Assembly (NCBI GenBank): GCA_038746265.1
Contig: JBCDKU010000079.1
Span: forward strand, 1 to 13,048
Direction of reading: 5' to 3'
Source of the DNA: JBCBKP01 sp038746265
GTDB taxonomy: Bacteria; Planctomycetota; Phycisphaerae; Phycisphaerales; UBA1924
DNA length: 13,048 nucleotides
In this document: one piece after another, positions 1 to 6,821 of the stretch
Numbering within the stretch: the stretch's first letter is position 1
Layout: every line of letters begins with the position of its first letter
The notes under the pieces: model-generated
The model's database searches: none
What the model was told of the DNA's origin: nothing
The model's input: only the letters and a program-made list of their open reading frames with translations
Program-made: the position numbers and the translations under genes

Positions 1-58
1 CGCCGCGACGAGAAGATCGAGCACCTCGACGAGCAGCGGCGTCTCTTCTATGTCGCGC
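1..58. repeat. 58-bp inverted copy of helicase motif VI region at window edge (probable assembly or library chimera)
   Basis: Positions 1-58 are the exact reverse complement of 431-488 (position i pairs with 489-i, with no mismatch across 58 bases; identity stops at 59/430). Read on the plus strand this segment encodes the same peptide stretch, RRDEKIEHLDEQRRLFYVA, that the minus-strand helicase gene encodes at 431-488. A perfect fold-back repeat of part of one gene at the very end of a sequence is typical of a chimeric or fold-back read or a palindromic assembly end. A real inversion is possible but less likely. The apparent helicase stop codon (48-50) lies inside this copy. Confidence 0.93.
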
Positions 59-2495
59 CATCGGCGGCGATGACGGCGAGCCGGGCCGAGGCTTCGGCAA
101 GGCGTTGGTTCGCGCTCGCGAGGTCGTCGGAATCGAGGTCGGGGCGGTCGGCCTCGTCGAGCGCGACGGCGGCGAGGCGGCGGGCCTCGCGGCGGGCGGC
201 GGCGAGGCGGGCGCCGCGGTCCTGCTCGGCTTGCCACGCCTTGATCTCGCGTTCGAGCTCGTCGCCCTCGCCGCGGGCGAGCGGGTCGTTTGCGAGGACT
301 TCGTCGGCGGGCGTGACGCGGTTGAGTGCGCCTACCGCGTTCTCGAGCTCCAGCAGGAAGTTCATGCTGGTGGTCTTCCTGGATTTCAGCGGCTTGCCCA
401 GCAGGACGGCACGGCGTTTCGCGCGGGTGAGCGCGACATAGAAGAGACGCCGCTGCTCGTCGAGGTGCTCGATCTTCTCGTCGCGGCGGTCTTCGTCGTC
501 GTCCTCGGTGAGCCAGTGGGGGACCGCATCGCCCGAAGGCTTGTGGACCTGCGGGAAGCCCCGCGACTCGACGCGGGCGAGAAAGACGGTGTCGAACTCG
601 AGGCCCTTGGAGCTGTGCGCGGTGATGAGCGTCACGACGTTGTCGTCGTTTGCGGCGTCATCAGAATCGGGATCGCTCGACTGCTCGACGGGCTTGAGGA
701 CATCGGGCTGGCCGAACGAATTGGCGGACATCGAGCGGGCGTCTTCGAGGTAGTCGAGCAGGGCTCTGATATCGCCCGGTTGGTCGAGGCGGTCCTGGCG
801 GTCGCGGGCGAAGCTGAGAAGCGCGACGAGCGAGCGGATGCGGCGGGCGCGGTCGCGGCCGCTGAGCAGCTCGGCGTGCACGGGGTCGGTGAGATCGATG
901 ACGCGCTCGATGAAGCGGTCGGCGCGGAGTTCGAGGGCGGCTTTGGCAAGCTCGGTGTGCTGCTCGATGAGCCGACCGAGCTTCGCGGCGGTCTGCGGGT
1001 CGTTGTCGCGCTCGAGCGCCCAAGCGGCGACGGATTCGTTGACGGTCTCGTCGCGCGAACGGGCGGCTTTCCACGCGCGGTCGATCTGCGCGACCTCGGC
1101 GTGCCCGAGGTTGGCGGGCGCGCGGAGCATGAGGCGTCGCCAGAGCCAGGACTTTGCGGGATCGAGCGCGAGCTCGGCCCACGCGAGGACGTCCTGCACG
1201 CCCTCGTCCGCGTCGGCGGCGGGCGTCCGCGACCACCTGACCGGGATGCCCTCGAGCGTGAGCGTCGAGCCGATGGATTCGAGGTCCTTGTGCGAGTTCG
1301 CGAGGACGGCGAAGCGGCTGTAGGGGACGTCGTCATCAACGCGCGCGGCGCGGATCATCGAGGCAATGACCTGGCCCGCCTGCTCGTGGTGCTCAAGGTG
1401 GACGGCTTCGACCGCCGCGCCCTCGGTCGGCGCGTCGCTCGCGTCGCCCCGGCGGACGGTCTTGGTGTCATCGAAGCGGCGGTCGGCCCGCGTGATGATC
1501 GTGTTGGCGGCGGCCAGCACGGGCTCGGCGCTGCGGTAGTTCTCCTCGAGCGCGATCGTGCGGACGGTCTCGGGCCCCCACCGCTCCTCGAAGCGGGCGA
1601 AGGCGCGTGGGTCGGAGCCGCGGAAGCCGTAGATCGCCTGGTCGTCGTCGCCCACGACGCACAGGTCGGGCGGCGCGAGCTTCGAGGGCGGGGCGATCAG
1701 GCTCAGGAGATCGATCTGAGCGGCGTTGACGTCCTGGAACTCGTCCACAAGCAAATGCCGTGTTTCGGTGCGGACGATCGATGCGGCCGCGTCGCTTTCT
1801 TGCAGCAGGCGGATCGCCTCGGAGATCTGATGGTCGAACGCCATCAGGCCCCGCTTGCGGCAGGCGTCGTCGAAGGCGTCCCAGAGTCGGCACGCCTCGG
1901 CGATCCGCCGCGCGGTCTCGCGCTCGCCGGCGGCTTCGTTGTCGTCCTCGTTCTCGAGTTGGGCGAGCCGCGCGTCGATGCGGCGGCGCGCCACGGTGGA
2001 CGTGAGCCCGGCGCAGAACATCGCATTGATCCACGACATCGCGAGGTCGCACGCGGCGTCGATGCCGGTTGCCTGCGCGAACTTGAACAGGCCCTTCTCC
2101 GCGACGATCTCGCGGCAGAGCCGGATGCGCTGGGCGTCGTCGATGAGCTGGGCGTTTGGTCGCAGGCCCGCGAGATCCGGGAAGCGGCGGAGCAGGGACT
2201 GGCCGTAGGCGTTGAACGTGGTCGCGTTGATCGCGGCGGCGGGACCGAAGCCCAGCATGCCGGTGAGCCGCTCGCGCATCTCGGCGGCGGCTTTGTTGGT
2301 GAACGTCAGCGCGAGGATGGTTCGGGGGTCCGCGCCGCGGTGCGCGACGAAATACGCGATGCGCGCGGTGATGGCGAACGTCTTGCCCGTGCCGGGGCCG
2401 GCGAGGACGATCAGCGGCCCGCCCTCGTGCGTGACGGCGTCGCGCTGAGCGGTATTGAGCTTGTCGAGATCGAGCGGGTTGGTCGGGGCACTCAC
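48..2495 (-). CDS. UvrD/PcrA/Rep-type superfamily 1A DNA helicase, 3' end probably artefactual
   Basis: ATP-dependent 3'-5' DNA helicase of the UvrD/PcrA/Rep group, expected in the cytoplasm in nucleotide excision repair, replication restart or removal of RecA filaments. All core motifs are visible: Q-motif (LNTAQRDAV, 13-21), Walker A GPGTGKT (33-39), motif Ia LTFTNKAA (63-70), Walker B DEFQD (251-255), motif III GDDDQAIYGFRGS (282-294), motif IV ENYRSAEP (318-325), motif V TAHSSKGLEFD (625-635) and motif VI QRRLFYVALTRAKR (681-694). An acidic insert (about 605-620) precedes motif V. The start is GTG at 2495, overlapping the upstream stop as GTGA, which suggests translational coupling. The last few residues and the TAG stop at 48-50 are read from the inverted copy 1-58, so the genuine sequence ends near 59 and the true C-terminus is unknown. 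The family is certain. Which paralogue it is (uvrD, pcrA or rep) cannot be decided here, so no symbol is given. Confidence 0.93.
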   Translation of the reverse strand: MSAPTNPLDLDKLNTAQRDAVTHEGGPLIVLAGPGTGKTFAITARIAYFVAHRGADPRTILALTFTNKAAAEMRERLTGMLGFGPAAAINATTFNAYGQSLLRRFPDLAGLRPNAQLIDDAQRIRLCREIVAEKGLFKFAQATGIDAACDLAMSWINAMFCAGLTSTVARRRIDARLAQLENEDDNEAAGERETARRIAEACRLWDAFDDACRKRGLMAFDHQISEAIRLLQESDAAASIVRTETRHLLVDEFQDVNAAQIDLLSLIAPPSKLAPPDLCVVGDDDQAIYGFRGSDPRAFARFEERWGPETVRTIALEENYRSAEPVLAAANTIITRADRRFDDTKTVRRGDASDAPTEGAAVEAVHLEHHEQAGQVIASMIRAARVDDDVPYSRFAVLANSHKDLESIGSTLTLEGIPVRWSRTPAADADEGVQDVLAWAELALDPAKSWLWRRLMLRAPANLGHAEVAQIDRAWKAARSRDETVNESVAAWALERDNDPQTAAKLGRLIEQHTELAKAALELRADRFIERVIDLTDPVHAELLSGRDRARRIRSLVALLSFARDRQDRLDQPGDIRALLDYLEDARSMSANSFGQPDVLKPVEQSSDPDSDDAANDDNVVTLITAHSSKGLEFDTVFLARVESRGFPQVHKPSGDAVPHWLTEDDDEDRRDEKIEHLDEQRRLFYVALTRAKRRAVLLGKPLKSRKTTSMNFLLELENAVGALNRVTPADEVLANDPLARGEGDELEREIKAWQAEQDRGARLAAARREARRLAAVALDEADRPDLDSDDLASANQRLAEASARLAVIAADGAT
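431..488. repeat. Internal arm of the 58-bp perfect inverted repeat
   Basis: This is the partner of 1-58, separated from it by 372 bp. It lies within the minus-strand helicase gene and encodes residues 670-689, the approach to and first half of SF1 motif VI. It makes biological sense here, in frame with the rest of the helicase, so this is the original copy and 1-58 is the derived one. Confidence 0.93.
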
Positions 2496-3862
2496 GCCGA
2501 GAGCGTAGTGGCCCCTGTGCGGACGTTCAGCGAGATCCGATCGAGCTCGCCCACACGGCGGACGGCGGCGGCGATCTGGTCGCTGCGCCTCGCCCAGGTA
2601 TGAGAAGAGAGCGTGCGGACGCGGCCCGCCTCGGCGATCCGGGCTCGCTCGTCCGGGCCGTCAAGGAGGCGGCGGGCGGTGTCGAGTGCGTCAGCCGGGG
2701 TGTCGAAGGCGGCGATCTCTTCATCGGGTGTCCAGATGTCGGAAAGGCCTGCGCGGTTGGTGCACAGACAGGCCGCGCCGGACGCGGTGATCTCGAAGGG
2801 CTTGAGGTTGAGACCCTGGTCGTCCTGCCATCGCATGACGTTGAGCGCGAGTCGTGATCGGGAGTAGACGCGGGGCATCTCGGCCTCGGGGACGTTGCCG
2901 AGCCTCTCGGCGCGTATGGGCCAGTCGCCGAAGTCCGCACCGCCCATGACCGCGCAGCCGAGCCGATTCGAGAGGTACGCGAGTGTGAACGCACGCTCCC
3001 AGTTCTCGATCGCGCGGAGGCGGGCGGTGTTGTCGATGAATCGTGCGGGATCGGAGAGGAGCCGATCGAGGACGGCCGTGGATTCCTCGCTCAGGCTCGG
3101 TCGGATCGATTCGATCTTGTCGAGCACGGGCGCGTGGCGGTTCTCGAGCTGCGCATCGACAAGGGCGTTTGCGATCGGCCGATCGCCCAGGTGCTTGGTG
3201 AGCTTGAGTCGCACGCGGTCGGCGACGCTCCGGCGGATCATCTCGATGTCGGGCGCGTCGGATTCCAGCTCGCGGAGCATCATCTCGTTGGGCGGCGGAT
3301 CGCCCGGGCCCGAGGCGAAGACGAGGTCATAGCGCGCGGTCTCGGCGTGCGGCGAGAACGTGGTCTCGTCGATGCCGTAGGGCAGGCTGATGACCTCGCC
3401 GAAGCCCATGACGCGGCGCATCTCGGCGGCGGTCGCGGGGTTGTTAATCAGGCTGATGACCTTGTCGGACGCGAGCAGCGGTGTGTTGAACAGCGGCTGC
3501 ATGACCTCGCGCTGGCACCAGTGCGGGGCGTCGAGCCACCACATGACGAGCGGCACGCCCGCGATCTCGTAGAAGCTCGCGGGCCGTCCTTCCTTGGTGC
3601 CGTTGGTGACGCCGAGCAGGCCGTTGGCCCACATGCCGACGCACAGCTCGATGTTGTTGGCGTCGATGAGCGAACGCAGAAGCTGCGTGAGGTGCGCTTG
3701 GATCGCGAAGCGGTTCGGCGCGGGCGATGCCTGGATGATCTGCATGGGCGGCGCGAGCTCGTAGACGATCACGCCGTGGCCAGCGCGGCGGAAGCCCTCG
3801 ATCATGCCGCGGAAGATGTCGCGGGAGTTCGTGCCCTGGTGCAGCAGGAAGAGGACGTTCAC
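2492..3862 (-). CDS. CgeB-like glycosyltransferase (456 aa)
   Basis: Predicted GT-B-fold glycosyltransferase resembling the CgeB/YkvP group, which transfers sugars from activated donors to surface or spore-coat acceptors. The acceptor is unknown here. The N-terminus (NVLFLLHQGTNSRDIFRGM) is a typical first beta-strand plus glycine-containing loop. The C-terminal third (from about 352) carries NLKPFEITASGAACLCTN, then GLSDIWTPDEEIAAFDTPAD, a pattern typical of the 'glycosyl transferases group 1' C-terminal domain of CgeB-like proteins. An open frame extends upstream to 4141, but its first 93 residues are Arg/Pro-rich shadow sequence antiparallel in character to the sulfotransferase gene. GTG at 3862 is chosen because it precedes the first sensible beta-strand and forms a 4-bp GTGA overlap with the sulfotransferase stop. 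The stop in turn overlaps the helicase GTG by 4 bp. No signal peptide or TM segment is visible, so it is probably cytoplasmic. Confidence in the fold is good; substrate is unknown. Confidence 0.85.
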   Translation of the reverse strand: MNVLFLLHQGTNSRDIFRGMIEGFRRAGHGVIVYELAPPMQIIQASPAPNRFAIQAHLTQLLRSLIDANNIELCVGMWANGLLGVTNGTKEGRPASFYEIAGVPLVMWWLDAPHWCQREVMQPLFNTPLLASDKVISLINNPATAAEMRRVMGFGEVISLPYGIDETTFSPHAETARYDLVFASGPGDPPPNEMMLRELESDAPDIEMIRRSVADRVRLKLTKHLGDRPIANALVDAQLENRHAPVLDKIESIRPSLSEESTAVLDRLLSDPARFIDNTARLRAIENWERAFTLAYLSNRLGCAVMGGADFGDWPIRAERLGNVPEAEMPRVYSRSRLALNVMRWQDDQGLNLKPFEITASGAACLCTNRAGLSDIWTPDEEIAAFDTPADALDTARRLLDGPDERARIAEAGRVRTLSSHTWARRSDQIAAAVRRVGELDRISLNVRTGATTLSA

Positions 3863-4737
3863 GCGGCGGCCACCTTCGTCTCGAGGATGTGCTCCAGCGC
3901 GAGCGCCTTCAGCGCACGCTCGCCGACCGCTTCGAGCAGCGCGTCGGACTGCTCCTGGGTCATCTGGCCCAGCTCGGCGAAGCGCTCGATCGACTTGGTG
4001 TGCGGGCGGGCGTGCCGCTTGGTGAGATGGTCGCCCCAGCCTTCGTGGTGGACGGACATGCCGTAGTCGGACATCGTCGCGCAGGGCTCGACGCCGAGGA
4101 ACTCGGTGATCTCGGCGGCGACCGACTGCGGCTCGCGGCACAGGCGTTCATAGTGCACCAGCAGCTTGCGGTCGGCGCCGCCCTCGGTGAAATCGGCGAG
4201 CGCACGCGTGTCGCGGGCGGCGCTGTCGGCGAGGATCGAGTAGTCCTCCTGCGTGTTGTGCTCCCAGGTCCAGCGGCTCCACAGCACCGCGCGCGGGTCG
4301 CGGGCGAGCAGGATGAACCGGGCCTTCGGGAACAGCGTCGGGAGCAGGTGCGCGATCTCGAGATAGCGCGGCGTCTTATCTACGAACCACGACGCGCCCG
4401 GCTTCGTCGAGCGTGCGAGCGTCTGCGCGTAGAACGCGCCGGCGTAGGCGGCGATCGGGCCGCGCTGGCTCTGCACGTCGAGGTGGTGGCTGATGGCGAC
4501 GGCGGTCTGCTTGAACAGGTTGTTCTTGCTCGTGCCGTCGATCATCCGCAGCAGCGGCAGCAGGAACCACGTCTCGGCCGGGCTGTAGAGGGCCGGGTGG
4601 GAATCGATGACCTTGCGGAGCAGGGTCGTGCCGCCCCGGAACGGACCGATCACGAAGGCGAGGTTCTGTCCGCAGGCGAGGTCGTCGGCTGTCAGCATCC
4701 GGGGAGGATCGGTGTCCGAGAACGCGCGGCTCAACAC
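3859..4737 (-). CDS. Sulfotransferase family protein (292 aa)
   Basis: Predicted PAPS-dependent sulfotransferase (Sulfotransfer_3-like), which would transfer a sulfuryl group from 3'-phosphoadenosine-5'-phosphosulfate to a sugar, lipid or protein hydroxyl. The 5'-phosphosulfate-binding loop is GPFRGGTTLLRKVIDSHPAL (31-50), close to the family pattern GxxRSGTTLL...HP. FVDKTPRY follows at 118-125, and the 3'-phosphate-binding segment is FILLARDPRAVLWSRW (141-156), with Arg and Ser in the expected places. The length is usual for bacterial members. The start is uncertain: GTG at 4737 or ATG at 4698 (279 aa). Neither has a clear Shine-Dalgarno, and the P-loop is downstream of both. The gene overlaps the glycosyltransferase start by 4 bp, which suggests the two are co-translated and act on the same glycan or glycolipid. 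It lies 90 bp downstream of the prenyltransferase-repeat gene. A sulfatide- or exopolysaccharide-modifying role is inference only. Confidence 0.88.
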   Translation of the reverse strand: MLSRAFSDTDPPRMLTADDLACGQNLAFVIGPFRGGTTLLRKVIDSHPALYSPAETWFLLPLLRMIDGTSKNNLFKQTAVAISHHLDVQSQRGPIAAYAGAFYAQTLARSTKPGASWFVDKTPRYLEIAHLLPTLFPKARFILLARDPRAVLWSRWTWEHNTQEDYSILADSAARDTRALADFTEGGADRKLLVHYERLCREPQSVAAEITEFLGVEPCATMSDYGMSVHHEGWGDHLTKRHARPHTKSIERFAELGQMTQEQSDALLEAVGERALKALALEHILETKVAAA

Positions 4738-4827
4738 GAGCCCGGAGCGGCGGGGCGATCGGCAGGATCTGCGCGGGCCGACGGGCTGGAAGCTCGTCCC
4801 ACTGGGTGGTGTCCTGATCGATCGGGA

Positions 4828-6006
4828 TCAGTTCATCGCGTGCTGCAGCGCGATCAGGGCGTAGGCGGTCGTCAGGACCGGGTCGCCCTCCATCCAGCGT
4901 TCGGAGCGGATCTCGAACGAGCCGTCGGGCCGCTGGAGGTCGGCAAGGGTGCTGACGAGGTCGGCGCGCCAGTCGATCGACTCGCCCGAGGCAAGGTCGA
5001 GCTCCGTGTCGCCCCAGGCGTCGAGGGCGCGGGCGAAGGAGAGCAAGTAGTAGTAAAAGCCGTCGCCGCCGAGCCCCGGGTTCTCGTCGAGCGTGTAGTT
5101 GGACGTGATCCAGCCCAGCGCCGCCTGAACGCGGACGTCATCGGGGTCGAGGTCGGCGAAGATCAGGCTCTTGAAGCCCGCGTAGGTGATCGAGCCGTAC
5201 GCACGCAGGCGGCTCGCGCGGGTGCCGTCGGAGAGCGTCTCGATCACCTCGCCCGCCTGCGACTGGCCCTCAAAGTCATCGATCGATTCGGTGTTGGGCA
5301 CCGTGGCGTATACGAACCCGCCCTGCCGCGAGCCCTCGGCGTAGTCGCGGTCGTTGACGCGCTCGTCCATCTGCGTGCGGCGGAGGAACGTCAGGGCGCG
5401 TTCGTAGGCGGGGTCGTCGGTCGAGACGCCCGCGTCGTGCAGGGCCTGCAGGAAGAACTGCATGTTGGACATATCGGGCCGCCCGTTGTTGCCGTAGCCG
5501 ACGCCGCCGTAGAAGGGATGGTCCTCGTCTACTGGCTCGTTGAACCCTGGCGCCTCGGGGTTCTGCGCATCGAAAGCCCCCCACTGCGCGCGCTTGAGCA
5601 GGCCGATGCTCGACTGGATCGCCTGCGCCGCCTCGGGTGTGGGGACGTGCGAGAGCATGCTGACCGAGATCGCGGTGTTGTATGTCGGCAGGATGTTGTC
5701 GTGGATGCCGCCGTCGAGCTTGGCGAATCCCAGGACGTACGCGATGCCGCGCGCGACGTCGGGGTCGGTGTGATCGATCGCGGGGTCGAGCAGCATGCCC
5801 GTCAGCGCGAGGCTCGAGACGGCGGGGAAATTGGGCCCGCCCGGGTTGACGGCCCAGCCGCCGGTCGCGTCGTCCTGCTGCGCGCGCAGGAAGTCGATGG
5901 CGCCCGCGATCACGCGCTCGGCGGTGTCGCGGGTCTCGCCCGAGAGGGGCTGGGCGAATGAAATCGAGGAGGCGAGCGCGAGGACCATCAGGAGTCGGTT
6001 GATCAT
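4828..6006 (-). CDS. Secreted prenyltransferase/squalene-oxidase-repeat protein (392 aa)
   Basis: Exported protein with the alpha/alpha-barrel repeats seen in terpene cyclases and prenyltransferase beta subunits. The N-terminus MINRLLMVLALASSISFA is a textbook Sec signal peptide, with cleavage expected before QPLSGE. Repeats end in QW-like turns: ATGGWAVNPGG, KLDGGIHDN, YGGVGYGN, RQGGFVYATVPN, GGDGFYYYLL and QRPDGSFEI. No DxDD protonation motif of squalene-hopene cyclase is visible, and export to the cell envelope argues against a classic terpene cyclase. Such proteins are common and mostly uncharacterised in Planctomycetes, so the function is unknown. ATG at 6006 is preferred over GTG at 6030, which adds eight residues that break the signal-peptide layout and overlap rsmE. 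The gap to the rsmE stop is 8 bp, so co-transcription is likely. Confidence 0.87.
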   Translation of the reverse strand: MINRLLMVLALASSISFAQPLSGETRDTAERVIAGAIDFLRAQQDDATGGWAVNPGGPNFPAVSSLALTGMLLDPAIDHTDPDVARGIAYVLGFAKLDGGIHDNILPTYNTAISVSMLSHVPTPEAAQAIQSSIGLLKRAQWGAFDAQNPEAPGFNEPVDEDHPFYGGVGYGNNGRPDMSNMQFFLQALHDAGVSTDDPAYERALTFLRRTQMDERVNDRDYAEGSRQGGFVYATVPNTESIDDFEGQSQAGEVIETLSDGTRASRLRAYGSITYAGFKSLIFADLDPDDVRVQAALGWITSNYTLDENPGLGGDGFYYYLLSFARALDAWGDTELDLASGESIDWRADLVSTLADLQRPDGSFEIRSERWMEGDPVLTTAYALIALQHAMN

Positions 6007-6014
6007 GCAGAACA

Positions 6015-6716
6015 CTACCGCCGCGTACACGCCTGCGATGCGGCTGCGACGGCGGCGGTCTCGATCCGGCAGATGTGGGGCCCGAGGCTGATCGGCTGGA
6101 TCCCGGCGTCGCGCGCGGCCGCGACCTCGGTGTCGGAGAACCCGCCCTCGGGACCGATAAGGACGAAGAGGCGGTCGGTCTGGGGCAAGGCAGCGCCGGT
6201 GTCACCCGGGTGAGCGATGCGGGTGATTACTGGTTCTGCCAGGGTGTCTGCGAACTCGACTGGCTCGCCGATCTCGAGCAGGTGGAGGCGGCCGCACTGC
6301 TTCATCGCCTCGATGCAGACGCGGGCGAGGCGGTCACGGTTCAGGGGCTTGGTTGGGAGTTCGGTGTGCTCGGTGATGAGCGGTGTCCATGCGGCTGCGC
6401 CGAGCTGGCTGAGCTGGTCGAGCATCTGCGTGAGGCGGTCGCCCTTGGGCGTCGGCGCGAAGATCTCGACACGTGGGGCGATTGGTTCGAGCGCCGCGAC
6501 CTCCTGGACCTCGACGATGACCGGGCCGCGCTTGGCGATCTCGGCGATGACACCCGCTGCGCGGCGGCCCCGACCATCGAGCAGTTCGACGGCTTCACCG
6601 GGCCTGGCGCGGCGGACCGTGAGGTGTTTGGCTTCGTCGCCTTCGACCTCGACGCGATCGCCCGCGACCGTGGCAAGTCCTTCGAGGAGCGGGAAATAGA
6701 GTCTGTGGATGCCCAT
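6015..6716 (-). CDS. rsmE: 16S rRNA (uracil1498-N3)-methyltransferase RsmE
   Basis: SPOUT-class methyltransferase that uses S-adenosylmethionine to methylate N3 of U1498 in helix 44 of 16S rRNA within the small subunit. The N-terminal PUA-like part is recognisable (MGIHRLYFPLL, then DEAKHLTVRRARPGEAVELLDGRG split over about 27-50). The catalytic knot carries the family hallmarks LIGPEGGFSDTEV and, near the C-terminus, LGPHICRIETAAVAA (usually LGxRILRxETA); here CRI replaces the common LRx. At 233 aa it is the usual size. ATG at 6716 is chosen because the much longer open frame upstream (to 7169) is only the antisense of the acidic protein gene. It is the first gene of a leftward cluster of five and is divergent from the acidic membrane protein gene across 105 bp. 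Confidence 0.93.
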   Translation of the reverse strand: MGIHRLYFPLLEGLATVAGDRVEVEGDEAKHLTVRRARPGEAVELLDGRGRRAAGVIAEIAKRGPVIVEVQEVAALEPIAPRVEIFAPTPKGDRLTQMLDQLSQLGAAAWTPLITEHTELPTKPLNRDRLARVCIEAMKQCGRLHLLEIGEPVEFADTLAEPVITRIAHPGDTGAALPQTDRLFVLIGPEGGFSDTEVAAARDAGIQPISLGPHICRIETAAVAAASQACTRR

Positions 6717-6821
6717 ATGTGGCGGCGGCCGACACCCCGAGTTTTGTGGGTGGGCCGTGCAGATCGTCCCAATCGGCGCAGTCTGATTCAGGGACGTCCC
6801 CCGAGCGCCGATGAAAGTTGT
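6717..6821. promoter_or_regulatory. Divergent intergenic region, presumed promoters for rsmE and the acidic protein gene
   Basis: These 105 bp separate the start of rsmE on the minus strand from the acidic membrane protein gene on the plus strand, so promoters for both must lie here or inside the genes. I see no confident -35/-10 pair and no Shine-Dalgarno ahead of either ATG. A TTTTG stretch near 6742 and ATGAAAGTTGT at 6811-6821 are the only AT-leaning parts. The role is inferred from gene layout alone. Confidence 0.4.

Noticed and set aside
1..488. The 58-bp inverted repeat as a genuine invertible switch or mobile-element end
   Set aside because: One arm is functional helicase coding sequence with essential motif VI, there is no recombinase nearby, and the other arm sits exactly at the sequence edge. 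An artefact is much more likely.
105..2603. Plus-strand 832-aa open frame covering the helicase gene
   Set aside because: It is fully antisense to a helicase with every SF1 motif. Its product is Arg/Gly/Val/Leu/Glu-rich with no domain, as expected for a mirror frame of GC-rich coding DNA.
3863..4141. N-terminal extension of the glycosyltransferase frame up to 4141
   Set aside because: The extra 93 residues are Arg/Pro/Ala-rich, overlap the sulfotransferase in another frame and precede the natural first strand of the fold. GTG at 3862 with its GTGA junction is far better.
3889..5961. Plus-strand 690-aa open frame
   Set aside because: It lies opposite the sulfotransferase and the exported barrel-repeat protein, both of which have clear family motifs. 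The frame has no recognisable domain and crosses two genes.
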